Shown here in pieces: positions 13,701-23,390 of a DNA stretch of 64,000 bases. The stretch comes from Timema cristinae (lineage: Eukaryota > Arthropoda > Insecta > Phasmatodea > Timematidae). How positions within the stretch are numbered: position 1 is the stretch's first letter; every line of letters starts with the position of its first letter. The stretch is taken from positions 23,307,864 to 23,371,863 of the forward strand of contig JBCFYV010000100.1 in NCBI GenBank assembly GCA_039000515.1, written 5' to 3'. Both the position numbers and the translations under genes were made by a program. Under the pieces are notes generated by a model, which saw only the letters and a program-made list of their open reading frames with translations, ran no database searches and had not been told where the DNA came from.

Positions 13701-16700
13701 TTCTTTTCAGTCCCAAATGGTATTTTGTGGTGAAAAGGATGTCAGAAAGTTGTCTGTGGTTTGTCGAATCATTTGAGAGAGCTCTGGAGATTTTTGAGTA
13801 TCAAAGAGAGTTGCAAGGTACCCTCTTTCTTGAAAAGCTGATTAAAGTTTTATGTAATAGTAATGTCTTTTCATTATTTGTATTGATTATATTTATTCGC
13901 TTTTAAATGATTTTATTTTTAATTATTATTTCAAGTATAGTCTTTGTTAGTCTAAAGTAATTTTTAATTTTCAATTATTAATTTTTCAGCAAGCTATCTT
14001 GTCAAGTCTTCATTATGTTACATCATTTTGGCAAAACAACAAAATTTGGTTATAGGTCTATTTCAAATTTTACTAGACTCATGTAGTTTCATTAAATATC
14101 TTTCTTTGTGTTTTGCGGGTTTTTAATGCTTCTCTTCTTATGAAAAAGTTATATATCCGAAAATTCAAAACAATCTGTAACTGTGGAAGTGTGAATGAAT
14201 AAGTGGGAAGTTTAAAAGTTTTGGAAGAAATGAAGAAATAAGTGTGTTTCTATCTAGGCCTAACTTAATTATCCTTTCATGTTAACTTCCTCACTATCAC
14301 TTTACATTACTATACATTGTTTCTACGCTGTCTTATTATACATTTCCAAGCCATTAAGCCCTAATTCATTTTATAGATTTACTTTCATGTATTCACACAT
14401 CATTAGCTCCAAACTATTGCTTTTAATAAATAGGCCTATGTTACTAATTTAATAAAAGTTATTATTGATTATTGTTGACCACAAGAAGTATCTAAAATCC
14501 CTTCCTATAAAAATTAGGCTTAACACTGTCGCCATGTTTATTATATTATATATATTTTTTTTTTTCATTGCTGGCCTGTTATAAGTTTTGTGATAGTTGA
14601 TCAGCACTATAGTAAATATTATTTTTACTGTTGTAGGATGGACGCAATAACAAAAGTAAAGATAAAACTGAGTCTTCATTGAATCGTGCCAGTACGTCCC
14701 AAGAGGAATGTATTGAGCCTTCTCTCATTGAAATTGGTGACAAAGATAATGATGATGATAGTACAAATTACTTGTCTCAAAATCAGGTAAATAGCTTGTA
14801 TTTTTATAATTTTACTAATACCAACCACAAGGGTGGTTTAAAATATCTGAGTCTGCAATCATTTGAACTTTCACCAGCTTTCCAGCCATGTCCAAAATTT
14901 ACTAACTTCCTTATGAGCCCCAGGAACTAAATAAGTGGAAAATTATTAATTCTATAAGGAGAAATATGTGTGTATCAAATTTAATGAATCCTTTATTTTT
15001 CAAGTAGACTTTCTTCTAGTTTTGTATCACATTTAAAAGAATTGGAAAAAATTATTAAAACACATATTAAAATAAAAATATACATTAATTCATCAGCTTT
15101 ACAATATACATTAACTTTGGATTACCACATTTTAATATAAAAAAATGTCACTTAGTGCTCTTTTTTTAAATTATATTGGCCAGAAAATATAGTGAAAAGA
15201 ACACTATCTGAGAGTTACAAAACTACTTTAATACATTTTTATTCTAAGCCATGTAATCTGTAGCTTTCAATTTTGGTAAGTTAGATATATTATTTAAAAA
15301 CGTTAGTAACAAAGTAAAATACTATAATACTAACCGCAAAGTAATAAGTTTGTATTTTCTAGCTACTGCCTATATTTTTATGTTTTTGTTAGGAATTTAT
15401 GTTCCATTTTGTTTCATGTAATTTAGTAAACAATATAATGGTTGACAACATTATTAAATTCCTTTTGTTTTGATAGTGGACTAATATAAAACTAAAACAT
15501 AAAAGAAATCTACCAATCTTAATATATTTATAAGACACTTAAGTCTGTTGTTTTTCAGCTTATATTCAGAGAAGATGTTGCCGCCTTGCTCAAACAGATA
15601 CAAACGTCATCAAGCTGTAATCAACTGGAAATTAGAGATCCATTTAAAAGTCTGAAATCATCTGGGCCCAAGCCTTTGAGCTTAGCTTCAACTTCTTTCG
15701 AGCAGACTAAATTATTATTCAACACTGATCCACTCAAATGTCAGAAGCCTATCAACCTTAAATCTGTTGATTTAACTTCTTTAAAAAACACATACTCCTC
15801 ATCAAGCACTAATCTATCTGAAGGGTATGAGGATCCACATTTTCCCAGGCATAAGCCTGTCAACTTGAACTTAACTAGGAGGCTAGTTCCAGTGCTATAT
15901 AAATTGAAAGACAGTGAGCTTAACAAAAACAATTTCTGTGAATCTAAAAAATCAAATGAAACTGTAATTGATAGCCCCCCAAGAGGGGAAAACAATATAT
16001 TGAAGGACACTCTTGATTTAAAGGCTAAAACTACACCTATAGAAAAATCCATATCAAACTCAAATAAAGAGCCTAGTATTAATCATACACCAGAATGCAG
16101 TCAGTCGAGTTCAGATGAATCACAATCATTATTGGTTAGTACTAAGAAGGGAACTCCTAAAGCTCACAATAGTCAAGCCAAAAAATCTATTAAAAGTGTT
16201 GCTAGACTTTATTTTAAAGGCTTTGAATCTGGTGTTGAGAAAGAGTCATATCCTGAACCACCCATACTGTTGCCAAATACTTTGGAAACACTGAGGGGAC
16301 ATAAAAGTACCCTAGACACTTCATCCAAATCTACCTGTACATCTCTTGCTGAAGATAAGGTCTCAGAGTTGGAATCGAAAAATCAGATTGATGAGGTTGA
16401 TGATATTAATCAAAGTGATTTGGAGAACACATCACAAGAGATCTTAGACGATTTAGTTAAACATGTAGCCAAGAAAAAAAGAAAGACTAACAATGGCAAG
16501 GTTAAAGAAATGAACCAATCATTCCAGTGGAGGTAAGGAAACACTTTTTTGTCAAACGTTTTTAATATCTATCAGCGGCATAATAATGGCCTAGCCATGC
16601 AAGGATGTTTTTTTACTAGACCTAGTGCCTCTTTAAGTACTTAAATATATTGACCTTGTTAGTAAAATGTAGGGTAATATGCTCACATTGCTTAACATAA

Positions 16701-19700
16701 AGATTTCTCCACTAAATATCATTAGTAATATGTTTTAATAAATATAATCAACCTAATATTTCCCAGAGGGAGATCTGAATAACAATTTCTGAAAAATTGA
16801 AATATTTCTTTTCTTTGATGGCTGGAAGGTTTTTACTTCCCCAAACCATCCAACTCACCATATACCAATAGTTAGGGCATTAATCATTTTAGAACCATGC
16901 CTCGATTACATACTTAGTAATTAAAAAAACTTAATTTGATAAGACAACATTATAATATAAGATAAACTATTTAATAGAGTTAGTTTTAAATAAAAATGAA
17001 CAGTCTGGTTGCTTATTATCAATAACTACACCACACCAAGCACTCAAAAATTAACATTATCCTGTGTCCAAGTGTCATTTTTCAAATTTGCAAGTATGAT
17101 GCTTGATCCAGCTCAACTCCATTACCATTCTCACATAATTTGTAGAGATAATCATAAATGTTAAGTGCTATAGAGATAACCATAAAAACCATATATACAA
17201 CTTTACCGATTGCCGATCATTCAGTTATGGCACAGTAGTTAAGTTGGTGACCAGTTAAGCCGATGATTGGCGTTTGGAGCTGATTATTTTTACCATCTTT
17301 TGAACTGTGTAAGTGAGAGGACCGAACGTGGTGGCTCACTCGTTTTGAGCTTAGTAGCAAACAACATGGTCCTTTCAACAATCCTTGGCTCTAGGGAAAA
17401 GATGAAAAAAACATAACCAGAAGTTTAGTCTTTGAAAAACTTTGTGCTAGTTTTGAAAGAATTATAAATTATTAGTAGTTTATGTTCACCATTAAACATT
17501 CTGGATTTATATTAAAAAGGTCTAAAACATTTATCTACCTTGTACATCCCCTTCTCTCTTTTTCTAATTTTAGCTACAGTATATTTAAGTTGTTTATCAT
17601 GATTGTTTTTGTTACTAATTTTTTTTAATGGATAAAAAAATTGTTTATATACAGAAATGTATGTGTTGTTTTGTAAACCACCTTAATAAAATTGTAAAGC
17701 AAATAAACCAAATTATGCCGGGCATTGGTGAGCAGCATGATCGGCAAATGGGCTGAATCTCCATAGGAGAAGTTGAAGAGAACAATAATATTAACTGCGT
17801 GAAGTGGAAGAGAATAGCAATATTTTACACTTGAGTGGCCCAACGATCTAAGGCATCACTCTCGTGTTAGACTGGTCTGCGGAGAAGACTGGGAGATTGG
17901 TGTTTGAATCCTGGTTGGCTCTAATGAGATTATTATTTTTTAATTGGTTCTCTCTCTCTTTCCACCCTAATGAGGGTAGATTTTCTTTTGAATATTTCCT
18001 TCCTCATCCCTACCCCATGTAATGTTATTGTTTGTTTTTAATAAGAAAAATTCATGTCTTATATTCTAATCAAAATTGCTCGATATTTTTTTATTTTTTC
18101 CTTAGGAAGCCTAAAGCCTTGTATAAGAAATAAAAACTGCTTTATGACCAAATAATAGTGTCACATAAAGTTGACCTAGTTATTATTATTATTATATCTA
18201 AACTTTCTTGTAATAACTGAATGTGGCTTATTATCACTTAGGTTTGTGAAGAAAGTAACTGATTCAGATGGCCAAGAGCGATACCAATGCACCCTTTGCA
18301 AGAAATCTTATGCCAGTAAATGGTACCTGAAGGAGCACTTAAAGATTCACACCGGAGAGAAAAACTTTTGCTGTAGTATGTGTGACAAGCGCTTCCGCAA
18401 TAATTACATGCTCAATGTGAGTGGAAGAAATTATTGTTTAACAACAATTATGCATGATCAAATTAAGTAGGGAGAGATCAGGTTACAGTCATATGTCTAA
18501 CTACATGATCAGGCTGTTTGGGAAAAATCAATATTACAACTTATACCATAACAATTACTGGATCAGGTAAGCATAGATAATTCCTGAATTACCGTATATC
18601 TCCGATTCTAAGACACCATCAATTTTAAGAAACACCTTAATTTTACAGCACCACCAACAGAAAAAAAAGTAAAAAAGCCATCTTATATCTTAAGAAATAT
18701 TTTTATGACATAATTCAATTTACTAACAACACAATGCAGATAGTACCTTATTTATAAATAGGTGGTATCACTTCCTTCTGAGTCAATATGTCTAATTTTT
18801 CTGAGCCATCGAAAGCATTGTTTATGCAACATTAAAAGAATGCTACACTATTCTTTCTGGATTTAGTTTCCAATCTGATGATACCCATTCTGCCCATTTT
18901 GATTCTGGCGCTTTCTTAACTTTTCCAGTAGGTGTCAGCTGAAGGTTGTTAGTCAACAACCAGGATTCATATCCTTTTCTCTAATAATCTTTAAATGGTT
19001 TGTTGACTAAAACATCGAGAGGTTGCAGTTGGCTAGTCATGCCACCAGGAATCACACCCAAGTCACCACCTTTTAGCATGATTTTATTTTTGACCTCTTT
19101 GGTCAAATGTCCACGAAATTCATGAAGTATTAGCATGCTGGGTGGGTTACGAAGACCTCCAGGACGTCTATTCCAGACAACATCTAACCCATCTTCCACA
19201 GTCAAAAATTACTGTGATTCTAAGACTTCATCAATTCTAAGACCCGCCCCGTTTTTATAGATGTTTAAATTGCATCTACTAGATGTACTTACACATATTA
19301 ATACATTAGTTCATGTGTTGTGCAGCTGTCACCTTTGATCAATATAATCAATAGAGGAGAGGAGTGTGAGTAAATGAAGACTGGTGGGAGGTATGAGGAG
19401 GATTGAGGCATTTTACTAAACTGACCCGTTCTTAGCCAGAAACAGTTGATTTTTAAAAAGGTAAAAAAAGTTTGAATTTTTTTTAACATTGCTTTGTTCT
19501 CTCTTTTTTTTTTTTTTTCCAGGCCCACATTCGTCTACACACGGGCATTAAAAATTTTCACTGCAGCTTTTGCCCCAAAAAATTCTACAACAACTTTGAT
19601 CTGGTTCACCATGAACGCCACCACACAGGTGAAAAACCTTTTAAGTGCAAATACTGTGATAAAGCATTTGCATATAAGCGGGCGGTCGAGAATCACATGC

Positions 19701-20044
19701 GCATTCACACAGGGGAACGGCCATACCCCTGCTCCTTCTGTAGCCGCGCTTTCATCGACAAAAACCAACAGGTTAGGCATCATCGTGTCCATACCGGTGA
19801 CCGGCCGTACTCTTGCAATCTTTGTGGGCAGGCGTTCAAACAGATATCTACCTTGTACTCACACAGGCGTGTACACTCAGATGAACGCCCTTATAGTTGT
19901 AATACCTGTGACCTGTCTTATAAGTGGAAATCTGATCTTGTGAAGCATTTTGCCACGTATCATAGTGATCTCATTGCTTCAGTTGTCAAGTCTCGGATTG
20001 AAGGAGATGAAAATACCTCACAACTGATTGATGAAGCCAACTAG
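1625..20044 (+). CDS. ZAD-C2H2 zinc-finger transcription factor, six coding exons
   Basis: The coding exons are 1625-1765, 9565-9708, 14637-14786, 15559-16532, 18242-18416 and 19523-20044, joined with intron phases 0, 0, 0, 2, 0, to give 701 residues. All junctions are GT-AG. The N-terminal ZAD (residues ~9-86) has its four zinc cysteines at 13, 16, 59 and 62, and in known proteins this domain mediates dimerisation. Residues ~96-470 form a polar, probably disordered linker with an acidic patch (DKDNDDDS) and a KKKRK nuclear signal at 450-454. Seven C2H2 fingers follow (484-506, 512-534, 540-562, 568-590, 596-618, 624-646, 652-675) with TGEK/TGER/TGDR linkers; the last has H-x4-H spacing. The protein is expected to be a nuclear sequence-specific DNA-binding factor. 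I cannot assign an orthologue because ZAD proteins diversify by lineage. Confidence 0.93.
2457..3120. mobile_element. hAT-type MITE with perfect 8-bp TSD (intron 1)
   Basis: A 664-bp element starts CAACAGTTCC and ends GGAACCACTG. The ends are inverted repeats allowing three transitions, and match the common hAT terminus CAGTGGTTCC. The 8-bp duplication TTTTAGGG flanks it at 2449-2456 and 3121-3128. It has no coding capacity. Confidence 0.85.
3713..4125. mobile_element. TIR element with CAGGGCT ends (intron 1)
   Basis: The left end CAGGGCTATGGAGTTGG and the right end (reverse complement CAGGGCTGTGGATTT) are inverted. The interior has repeated GGAGTTGGAAT / GACTTCGACTT motifs typical of a widespread non-autonomous animal DNA transposon with 'CAGGGCTGTGGAGTC' ends. 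No clear target duplication is visible. Confidence 0.55.
4538..5734. mobile_element. Candidate 1.2-kb TIR DNA transposon remnant (intron 1)
   Basis: GGGGTGTCTACTG at 4538-4550 faces its complement CAGTAGACACCCTG at 5721-5734. The interior is AT-rich and no transposase was recognised; the short ORFs at 4536-4808 and 5401-5592 look like chance. No target duplication identified. Confidence 0.4.
5735..9564. other. Remainder of intron 1
   Basis: This is AT-rich intronic sequence without a recognisable gene. From about 7.9 to 8.9 kb, blocks of similar sequence recur at irregular spacing, each with a purine run followed by TTTCCAAAACTA-like text, suggesting a very degenerate tandem structure. A clear 28-bp-spaced direct duplication (TAAAAAATGTATATATGATG) lies at 8237-8287. 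Confidence 0.4.
9565..9708 (+). CDS. Exon 2 of ZAD-C2H2 gene: second half of ZAD
   Basis: The acceptor TTTGTTTCAG at 9555-9564 precedes 48 codons encoding the rest of the ZAD, with [10 protein letters not shown] (Cys59, Cys62) and the typical [11 protein letters not shown] helix. The donor is AAG|GTATTA at 9709, phase 0. The ZAD is therefore divided by a 7.8-kb intron. Confidence 0.9.
9709..13320. other. Intron 2, mostly unannotated
   Basis: Near 9932 GAGATGGTCAACCTTTTTCT resembles a hAT terminus, without a visible partner. Otherwise I see AT-rich sequence and simple repeats only. An isolated CAG|GTGAGT at 11344-11351 is a strong donor-like motif with no matching upstream coding exon. Confidence 0.35.
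13330..13515 (+). mobile_element. LTR-retrotransposon remnant with primer-binding site
   Basis: TGGCGCCCAACGTGGGGC at 13360-13377 is a textbook tRNA primer-binding site of an LTR retroelement, and it sits one base after a TTTTACA end with AATAAA just upstream, as an LTR 3' end should. A second copy of the same LTR end (AAAAATAAAGACAGAATTTT and ACA) occurs at about 13491-13515, enclosing only ~130 bp of internal sequence. The upstream LTR boundary is not resolved. This is a deleted copy inside intron 2. Confidence 0.65.
14637..14786 (+). CDS. Exon 3 of ZAD-C2H2 gene: acidic/serine linker
   Basis: After the acceptor TGTTGTAG at 14629-14636 there are 50 in-frame codons, ending at donor CAG|GTAAAT. 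The peptide is polar, starts [10 protein letters not shown] and contains [10 protein letters not shown]. No domain is recognised. It is supported by matching phase on both sides rather than by homology. Confidence 0.75.
15559..16532 (+). CDS. Exon 4 of ZAD-C2H2 gene: long disordered linker with NLS
   Basis: The acceptor TTGTTTTTCAG ends at 15558 and the frame stays open for 974 bases. The encoded region is rich in Ser, Lys, Asn and Pro and has no recognisable fold. KKKRK at residues 450-454 near its end is a plausible nuclear localisation signal. It ends TGGAG|GTAAGG at 16532, leaving two bases (phase 2) that complete an Arg codon with exon 5. Confidence 0.88.
17830..18050 (+). mobile_element. 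Degenerate tRNA-derived SINE (intron 4)
   Basis: GGCCCAACGATCTAAGGCAT and a following TGTTTGAATCCTGG resemble the A- and B-box region of the type 1 SINE that is abundant after 34 kb. The body and tail are too diverged to align confidently. Confidence 0.4.
18242..18416 (+). CDS. Exon 5 of ZAD-C2H2 gene: finger 1 and start of finger 2
   Basis: The acceptor TATCACTTAG ends at 18241 and the first base completes the split Arg codon. The exon encodes finger 1 (C486-x2-C489-x12-H502-x3-H506), a TGEK linker and the two cysteines of finger 2 (C514, C517). Donor AAT|GTGAGT at 18417 cuts finger 2 before its histidines. Confidence 0.93.
18592..19255. mobile_element. pogo/Tigger-type element remnant (intron 5)
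   Basis: ATCTCCGATTCTAAGACACC near 18600 and GATTCTAAGACTTCATCAAT near 19215 are copies of a pogo/Tigger-like end, but both lie in the same orientation rather than inverted. A minus-strand transposase fragment lies between them. The arrangement suggests internal rearrangement. Confidence 0.55.
18981..19205 (-). pseudogene. Tigger/pogo-like DDE transposase fragment
   Basis: The 74-codon minus-strand reading frame contains [12 protein letters not shown] and [15 protein letters not shown] followed by VNKPFK. These are hallmark motifs of the DDE_1 superfamily transposases (Tigger, pogo, jerky and CENP-B relatives). The catalytic Asp of the canonical 'LD.FRGH' motif is replaced by His (LHEFRGH). 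Only the central catalytic segment remains, so it cannot be active. Confidence 0.85.
19523..20044 (+). CDS. Exon 6 of ZAD-C2H2 gene: fingers 2-7 and stop
   Basis: A long T tract and CCAG precede 19523. The exon begins AHIRLH, supplying the histidines of finger 2, and continues with five complete fingers and a short acidic tail ending at TAG 20042-20044. It is less AT-rich than its surroundings, as expected of coding sequence. ORFs in the other frames here (for example 19494-19943) are shadows. Confidence 0.95.
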   Translation, partial: AHIRLHTGIKNFHCSFCPKKFYNNFDLVHHERHHTGEKPFKCKYCDKAFAYKRAVENHMRIHTGERPYPCSFCSRAFIDKNQQVRHHRVHTGDRPYSCNLCGQAFKQISTLYSHRRVHSDERPYSCNTCDLSYKWKSDLVKHFATYHSDLIASVVKSRIEGDENTSQLIDEAN

Positions 20045-20390
20045 TTTTCTTTAATTAAATCTTAAGATTATTTTAAATGAAAAACTTTTAAAATATGTCA
20101 TGAAAGCTATATTATATATAAAACAATATTTCTACTGGTTGTTGTCAAAAGCATTTTACTTTATTGGAAGGAAAATTAACCTTTTTTAAAATAATATAGG
20201 ACTGAATCATGATCATGTAATCTTATAATTTATAATATATCAAAGTGTATTTTTTTATTTTCTACAAGATTGCTATTTTAATTTTCAATCCAAACTATTT
20301 TCATTGTATTTATGCTATTTTCATTTCAAAGATGTGTTTTTCTGATTTTTAATCAATAATTATTTACATAGGTAAATCTTTATTACAGTA

Positions 20391-20414
20391 GACTCCCAAC
20401 GATCCAAAGTTAAA
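20391..20414 (+). mobile_element. pogo-like terminal repeat
   Basis: CAGTAGACTCCCAACGATCC follows a TA dinucleotide and matches the style of Tigger/pogo termini. It may be one end of the element whose transposase C-terminus survives at 23190-23390, with the material between inserted later. Confidence 0.45.
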
Positions 20415-20537
20415 AAAAAGAAAATTGTATAGCAGAGAACATTATGTAGACTATTTGTCAAGCAAATTAAAGGTTAACCTATAGTTTTTTTTACTCCAAA
20501 CAATATGTGTGTCTGTACACAATTAATATAGGCTTTT

Positions 20538-20561
20538 AATAAATATGGCATATCAAATAAA
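20538..20561 (+). promoter_or_regulatory. Candidate polyadenylation signals of the zinc-finger gene
   Basis: Two AATAAA hexamers, 20538-20543 and 20556-20561, lie about 500 bp after the stop codon. An ATTAAA at 20054-20059 is also present but very close to the stop. Which is used cannot be told from sequence. Confidence 0.35.
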
Positions 20562-20589
20562 AAACAATGTATGTGGTGCAAAGTCATAA

Positions 20590-20955
20590 CTATCGGTCAC
20601 TTTAGTAAAATGCCTCCATCCACTTCTATCTTTCCATCATTCTTCCCCCTTCAATTTCTTTTCCTCTCATTTGTACAATCTTTGTTATCTGCTCCTCCTT
20701 CCATCTCTTTCTTGGCTTCCCTTACAGTCTTTTTCCTACATATTTCTTTTCCAACATTTTCTTTGGCATCCTCTACTTCTCCAACCTCATTACATGCACT
20801 TACCATCTCAATTTTACTTTCTTTACTATTTCATATACTCCCTGTACCCCTACTCTTTCCTGGGTAACTTCATTCCTAATCTTGTTTCTCCTCATGACAG
20901 CTAACATGATCCTCATAAACTTCATTTCCATAGTGTTCACTTCTCTAGTCTCTCT
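20590..20955 (-). pseudogene. Non-LTR retrotransposon (LINE) ORF2 C-terminal fragment
   Basis: Read on the minus strand, the sequence gives EMKFMRIMLAVMRRNKIRNE followed by a GKPRKRWKEE motif. This is the conserved end of many LINE reverse-transcriptase ORFs (the region after 'YGCETW'). In-frame stops are present near the end and the 5' part is missing. The Gypsy remnant begins immediately at its upstream edge, so it was probably cut by that insertion or deletion. Confidence 0.7.
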
Positions 20956-21371
20956 TACGTTGGTTTTTCTGTGTTAGCTTCTTGTTTCTGGGAATTTGGG
21001 GGTGCGTCATCCAGGCCAGGTCGAGAAGTCGACGCAGTTTTTTTATTTGAGAGGCATTTGATATGCGTCCTTCTTGGGTCCGAGAGGGTCAGAGAGCAGT
21101 AGTCGGAAAAATGATACAGGGGAGGTGAAGGAGAGAGGGGTCGTAACTGATAGACGGGTTGCATTGAGAGGAGTTGCGAGGGAACGTGGGGGGATGAAGA
21201 AGATAGATATTGGAATGGGGCAGGTGTGAGAAGGGCTTTAAAAATGTTGTAATGTTCTGCCCTGGCTTTGCGGCGTCGTCCTCCTTTGCTACGGCGGTAC
21301 TGTGAAGGTTTTGAAGGGGGGGGGGGGATTCATGAGGAGAGGGTGGAATTTCGAGAAGGAGTCGGCAGTCT

Positions 21372-21505
21372 GGATGGTTCTGAGCGCTGGAAGGGTAGGA
21401 GGGGTTGAGTTGCAGCCCGAATGGTTCTGAACGCTGGAAGGGTAGGAGGGGTCGAGTGGCAGCCCGAATGGTTCTGAGCGCAGGTGAGGAGGAAGGGTAG
21501 TTTGC
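21372..21505. repeat. 47-bp tandem repeat, ~2.7 copies
   Basis: Copies start GAATGGTTCTGA(A/G)CGC and continue TGGAAGGGTAGGAGGGG. The array is inside the non-coding end of the Gypsy remnant and generates the proline-rich minus-strand ORFs of 21089-21540, which I do not regard as genes. Confidence 0.85.
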
Positions 21506-22105
21506 AAAAAATAAAACCAAACAAATAAATGGCTTCCCAAAGCCCCGAGAGGGTTGGGATGAGATGGATGAAGTTTATATCTATTTTTTTCGTTATCTCC
21601 TTACATTGACAATATTCATCAGCTGGAGGAGGTTGGGCCCAACCCTCCTCCTCAGTCTTATTCTATAAACTTATTCTAACGTACATATCTTAACCCTCTT
21701 ATAACTACTCTGACTAAAGCTACTACATTATTGTTACACACTTTTACAGTTGAATGGGTTTTTGTTGTCCTTTTTTGGTAAGGTCTTTGGCTTTGGCTTG
21801 ATTGAGCCGTTTGTCCTGACCCCATCTCTTAGATCGTTTAGAACTAGCAGCCTGGTGCACTGGGTTTCTCGGGGAGGATTGTAACCCATCTAGGGGAAAA
21901 TGAGGTAGGGGAGATGTAGTGTGTGCGCTTGCCACTAGATCGCTCCGTCTCCCTTCCGAGGGGTGCTCTCGGTCTCGGAACGGTTACTATATGTCGCACA
22001 ATTCCCCTTTGTAAAGTTGACCCGTTCTGAGGCGTAAGTTCACTCGCGGTCACCTCAAACACTTTTTCCGAACTCTGGCACTTCTCGCAAACACTTTGTT
22101 TCGAT

Positions 22106-22735
22106 CTAAGCTTGCTCTTCTTCGTCCTGCGGCCTGCTCAAAGGTCTCAGTTGAAGTTGGTCTCGGTGGGCCTTGATCTCGTCTGCTTGCGGGTTTGAGT
22201 CTAGTATAAGCTGGTACATGTGTTGTTCACACTGCTTTCGTATGGTGTAGGGCCCTGTTCACTTGGGGCAAAATCCGGTGTGGACTTCTTCGGCTGCGTT
22301 GGACAAAGGGTGGCTCCTCATAAGGACGCTGGCTCCTATGGGCAGAGGGTCCTTTTCAGCTGCTGCCCGTCTCCCTAAGTACCATTCCTGGTACTTCTCT
22401 TGGTGCCGTCTTGCTTCCGTGTGTTGGGACAGTAGTCTTCGTACCCGTTGTTGGCGTCGCTCGGCATCTTCTGGGGGCTCAAGTTCCTCTGAAGCCCAGT
22501 CTTCAGGCCGTTGGAGTAGTTGCCCGAAGAGAAGTTCGCTGGGGCGAACCCAGTGGCCTCGTTTCTTCTGTTTCGGAGAAGGGAAAAGGATTTGAGAAAT
22601 GGCTTTGTCCCACTGGCGATGATCCTTTCCTTGAAGACTCGTGCGAATCCCCACCTTTAGCTCTTGATTTCTCCGAACTACTGGATTATCCCTTGGGTGG
22701 TACGCTGCGGTTGTCCACCTTTGGTTTTCCAGGCT
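22106..22735 (-). pseudogene. Gypsy integrase C-terminal half (frame 2), broken
   Basis: This continues the integrase after a frameshift near 22.73 kb. It includes AYHPRDNPVVRRNQELK, DHRQWDKAISQILF and PSELLFGQLL, typical of the end of the Gypsy integrase core and its tail. The catalytic Glu expected in the 'NPVERRN'-type motif reads Val. An in-frame TGA at 22259-22261 interrupts it, and the same frame then runs on to TAG at 22106. It is inactive on three counts. Confidence 0.8.
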
Positions 22736-23154
22736 TGGCAGATCTTTTTCCAAGCAGACGAGCGGAATTGCGGACCGTTGTCTGTAAGAAGTGCTGTGAG
22801 GTATCCCCATCTGGGGATGATTTCTTGTTCCAAGATTTGTTGGATTTGAGGGACGTTGGGTCTCGAGATGGGAAAGGCTTCCGTCCACCGAGAGAAAATT
22901 TTGGTAATGACTAAGAGAAATCGCTTCCCTTTGGTTGATCTGGGGTATGGCCCCATGAGGTCTAGGATGACCTCTTTCCATGTTGAAGTAGGCTTCCTGG
23001 CTTTCCATGGCATCTTCGTCGTTCTCCCCGAAGTCTTCATTGTGGCACATGTATGGCAAGCTCGGACGTGATTTCGTACGTCTCTGGTTACTCCCTTCCA
23101 GGAGTATTGTTTTCTGATATTCTGCAGAGTATTCTTTTCTCCGGGGTCGTGTCC
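22678..23154 (-). pseudogene. Gypsy integrase N-terminal half: zinc finger and DD
   Basis: The open frame includes an HHCC-type zinc-binding end (VRACHTC) and the integrase core with the first Asp in VILDLMGPYP and the second in LLTDNGPQF. It runs out of frame before the third catalytic position, which lies in the neighbouring frame. Upstream it is closed by TAG at 23155-23157, where the Gypsy sequence itself ends. Confidence 0.85.
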
Positions 23155-23189
23155 CTAGCTGGTAAGATCTCACCGGCTTCATTTTGCTC

Positions 23190-23390
23190 TTCACCTTCGT
23201 TGTGACAGAAACCTGCTTTTCGAAAGCAGTTGGCAATAGTGATTTGCATCATTTAGTCCCACACACTGTTATACATTCAGGTAGCTTGGAGAATGTCAAT
23301 TTTAACCTTGCCATTCTTATCAATGTAAGCACCCAAGAGAATGTTCTGAGAGATTTCAAGCTATTTTTTTCATCATCTTCGAGATAATTT
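23190..23390 (-). pseudogene. Tigger-like transposase C-terminal fragment
   Basis: On the minus strand, ISQNILLGAYI precedes a region with two stops and then ITIANCFRKAGF. This matches the C-terminal part of Tigger-family transposases ('...TIANCFRKAGF'). It is the opposite part of the protein from the 18981-19205 fragment and the order is wrong for them to be one copy, so these are two insertions. Confidence 0.7.

Larger units (their letters stand above)
20958..23158 (-). mobile_element. Ty3/Gypsy retrotransposon 3' remnant, GC-rich
   Basis: This block is conspicuously GC- and CpG-rich compared with its AT-rich surroundings. It carries integrase coding sequence on the minus strand at its high-coordinate end and ~1.1 kb of non-coding or LTR-like sequence below that. 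No protease, reverse transcriptase or RNase H is present and no second LTR was found. It is abutted by a LINE fragment on one side and a Tigger fragment on the other. Confidence 0.75.

Noticed and set aside
13477..13906. ORFs around 13.5-13.9 kb as possible Gag remnants
   Set aside because: They are near the primer-binding site, but neither the composition nor the motifs support a Gag call.
15741..16052. 103-codon minus-strand ORF
   Set aside because: Antisense shadow of exon 4 of the zinc-finger gene.
20955..21540. Several proline/serine-rich minus-strand ORFs
   Set aside because: They follow the 47-bp tandem repeat and the GC-rich non-coding end of the Gypsy remnant, overlap in several frames and have no family features.
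22263..23071. Plus-strand ORFs of up to 167 codons
   Set aside because: They are antisense shadows of the Gypsy integrase; the minus strand carries the recognisable motifs.
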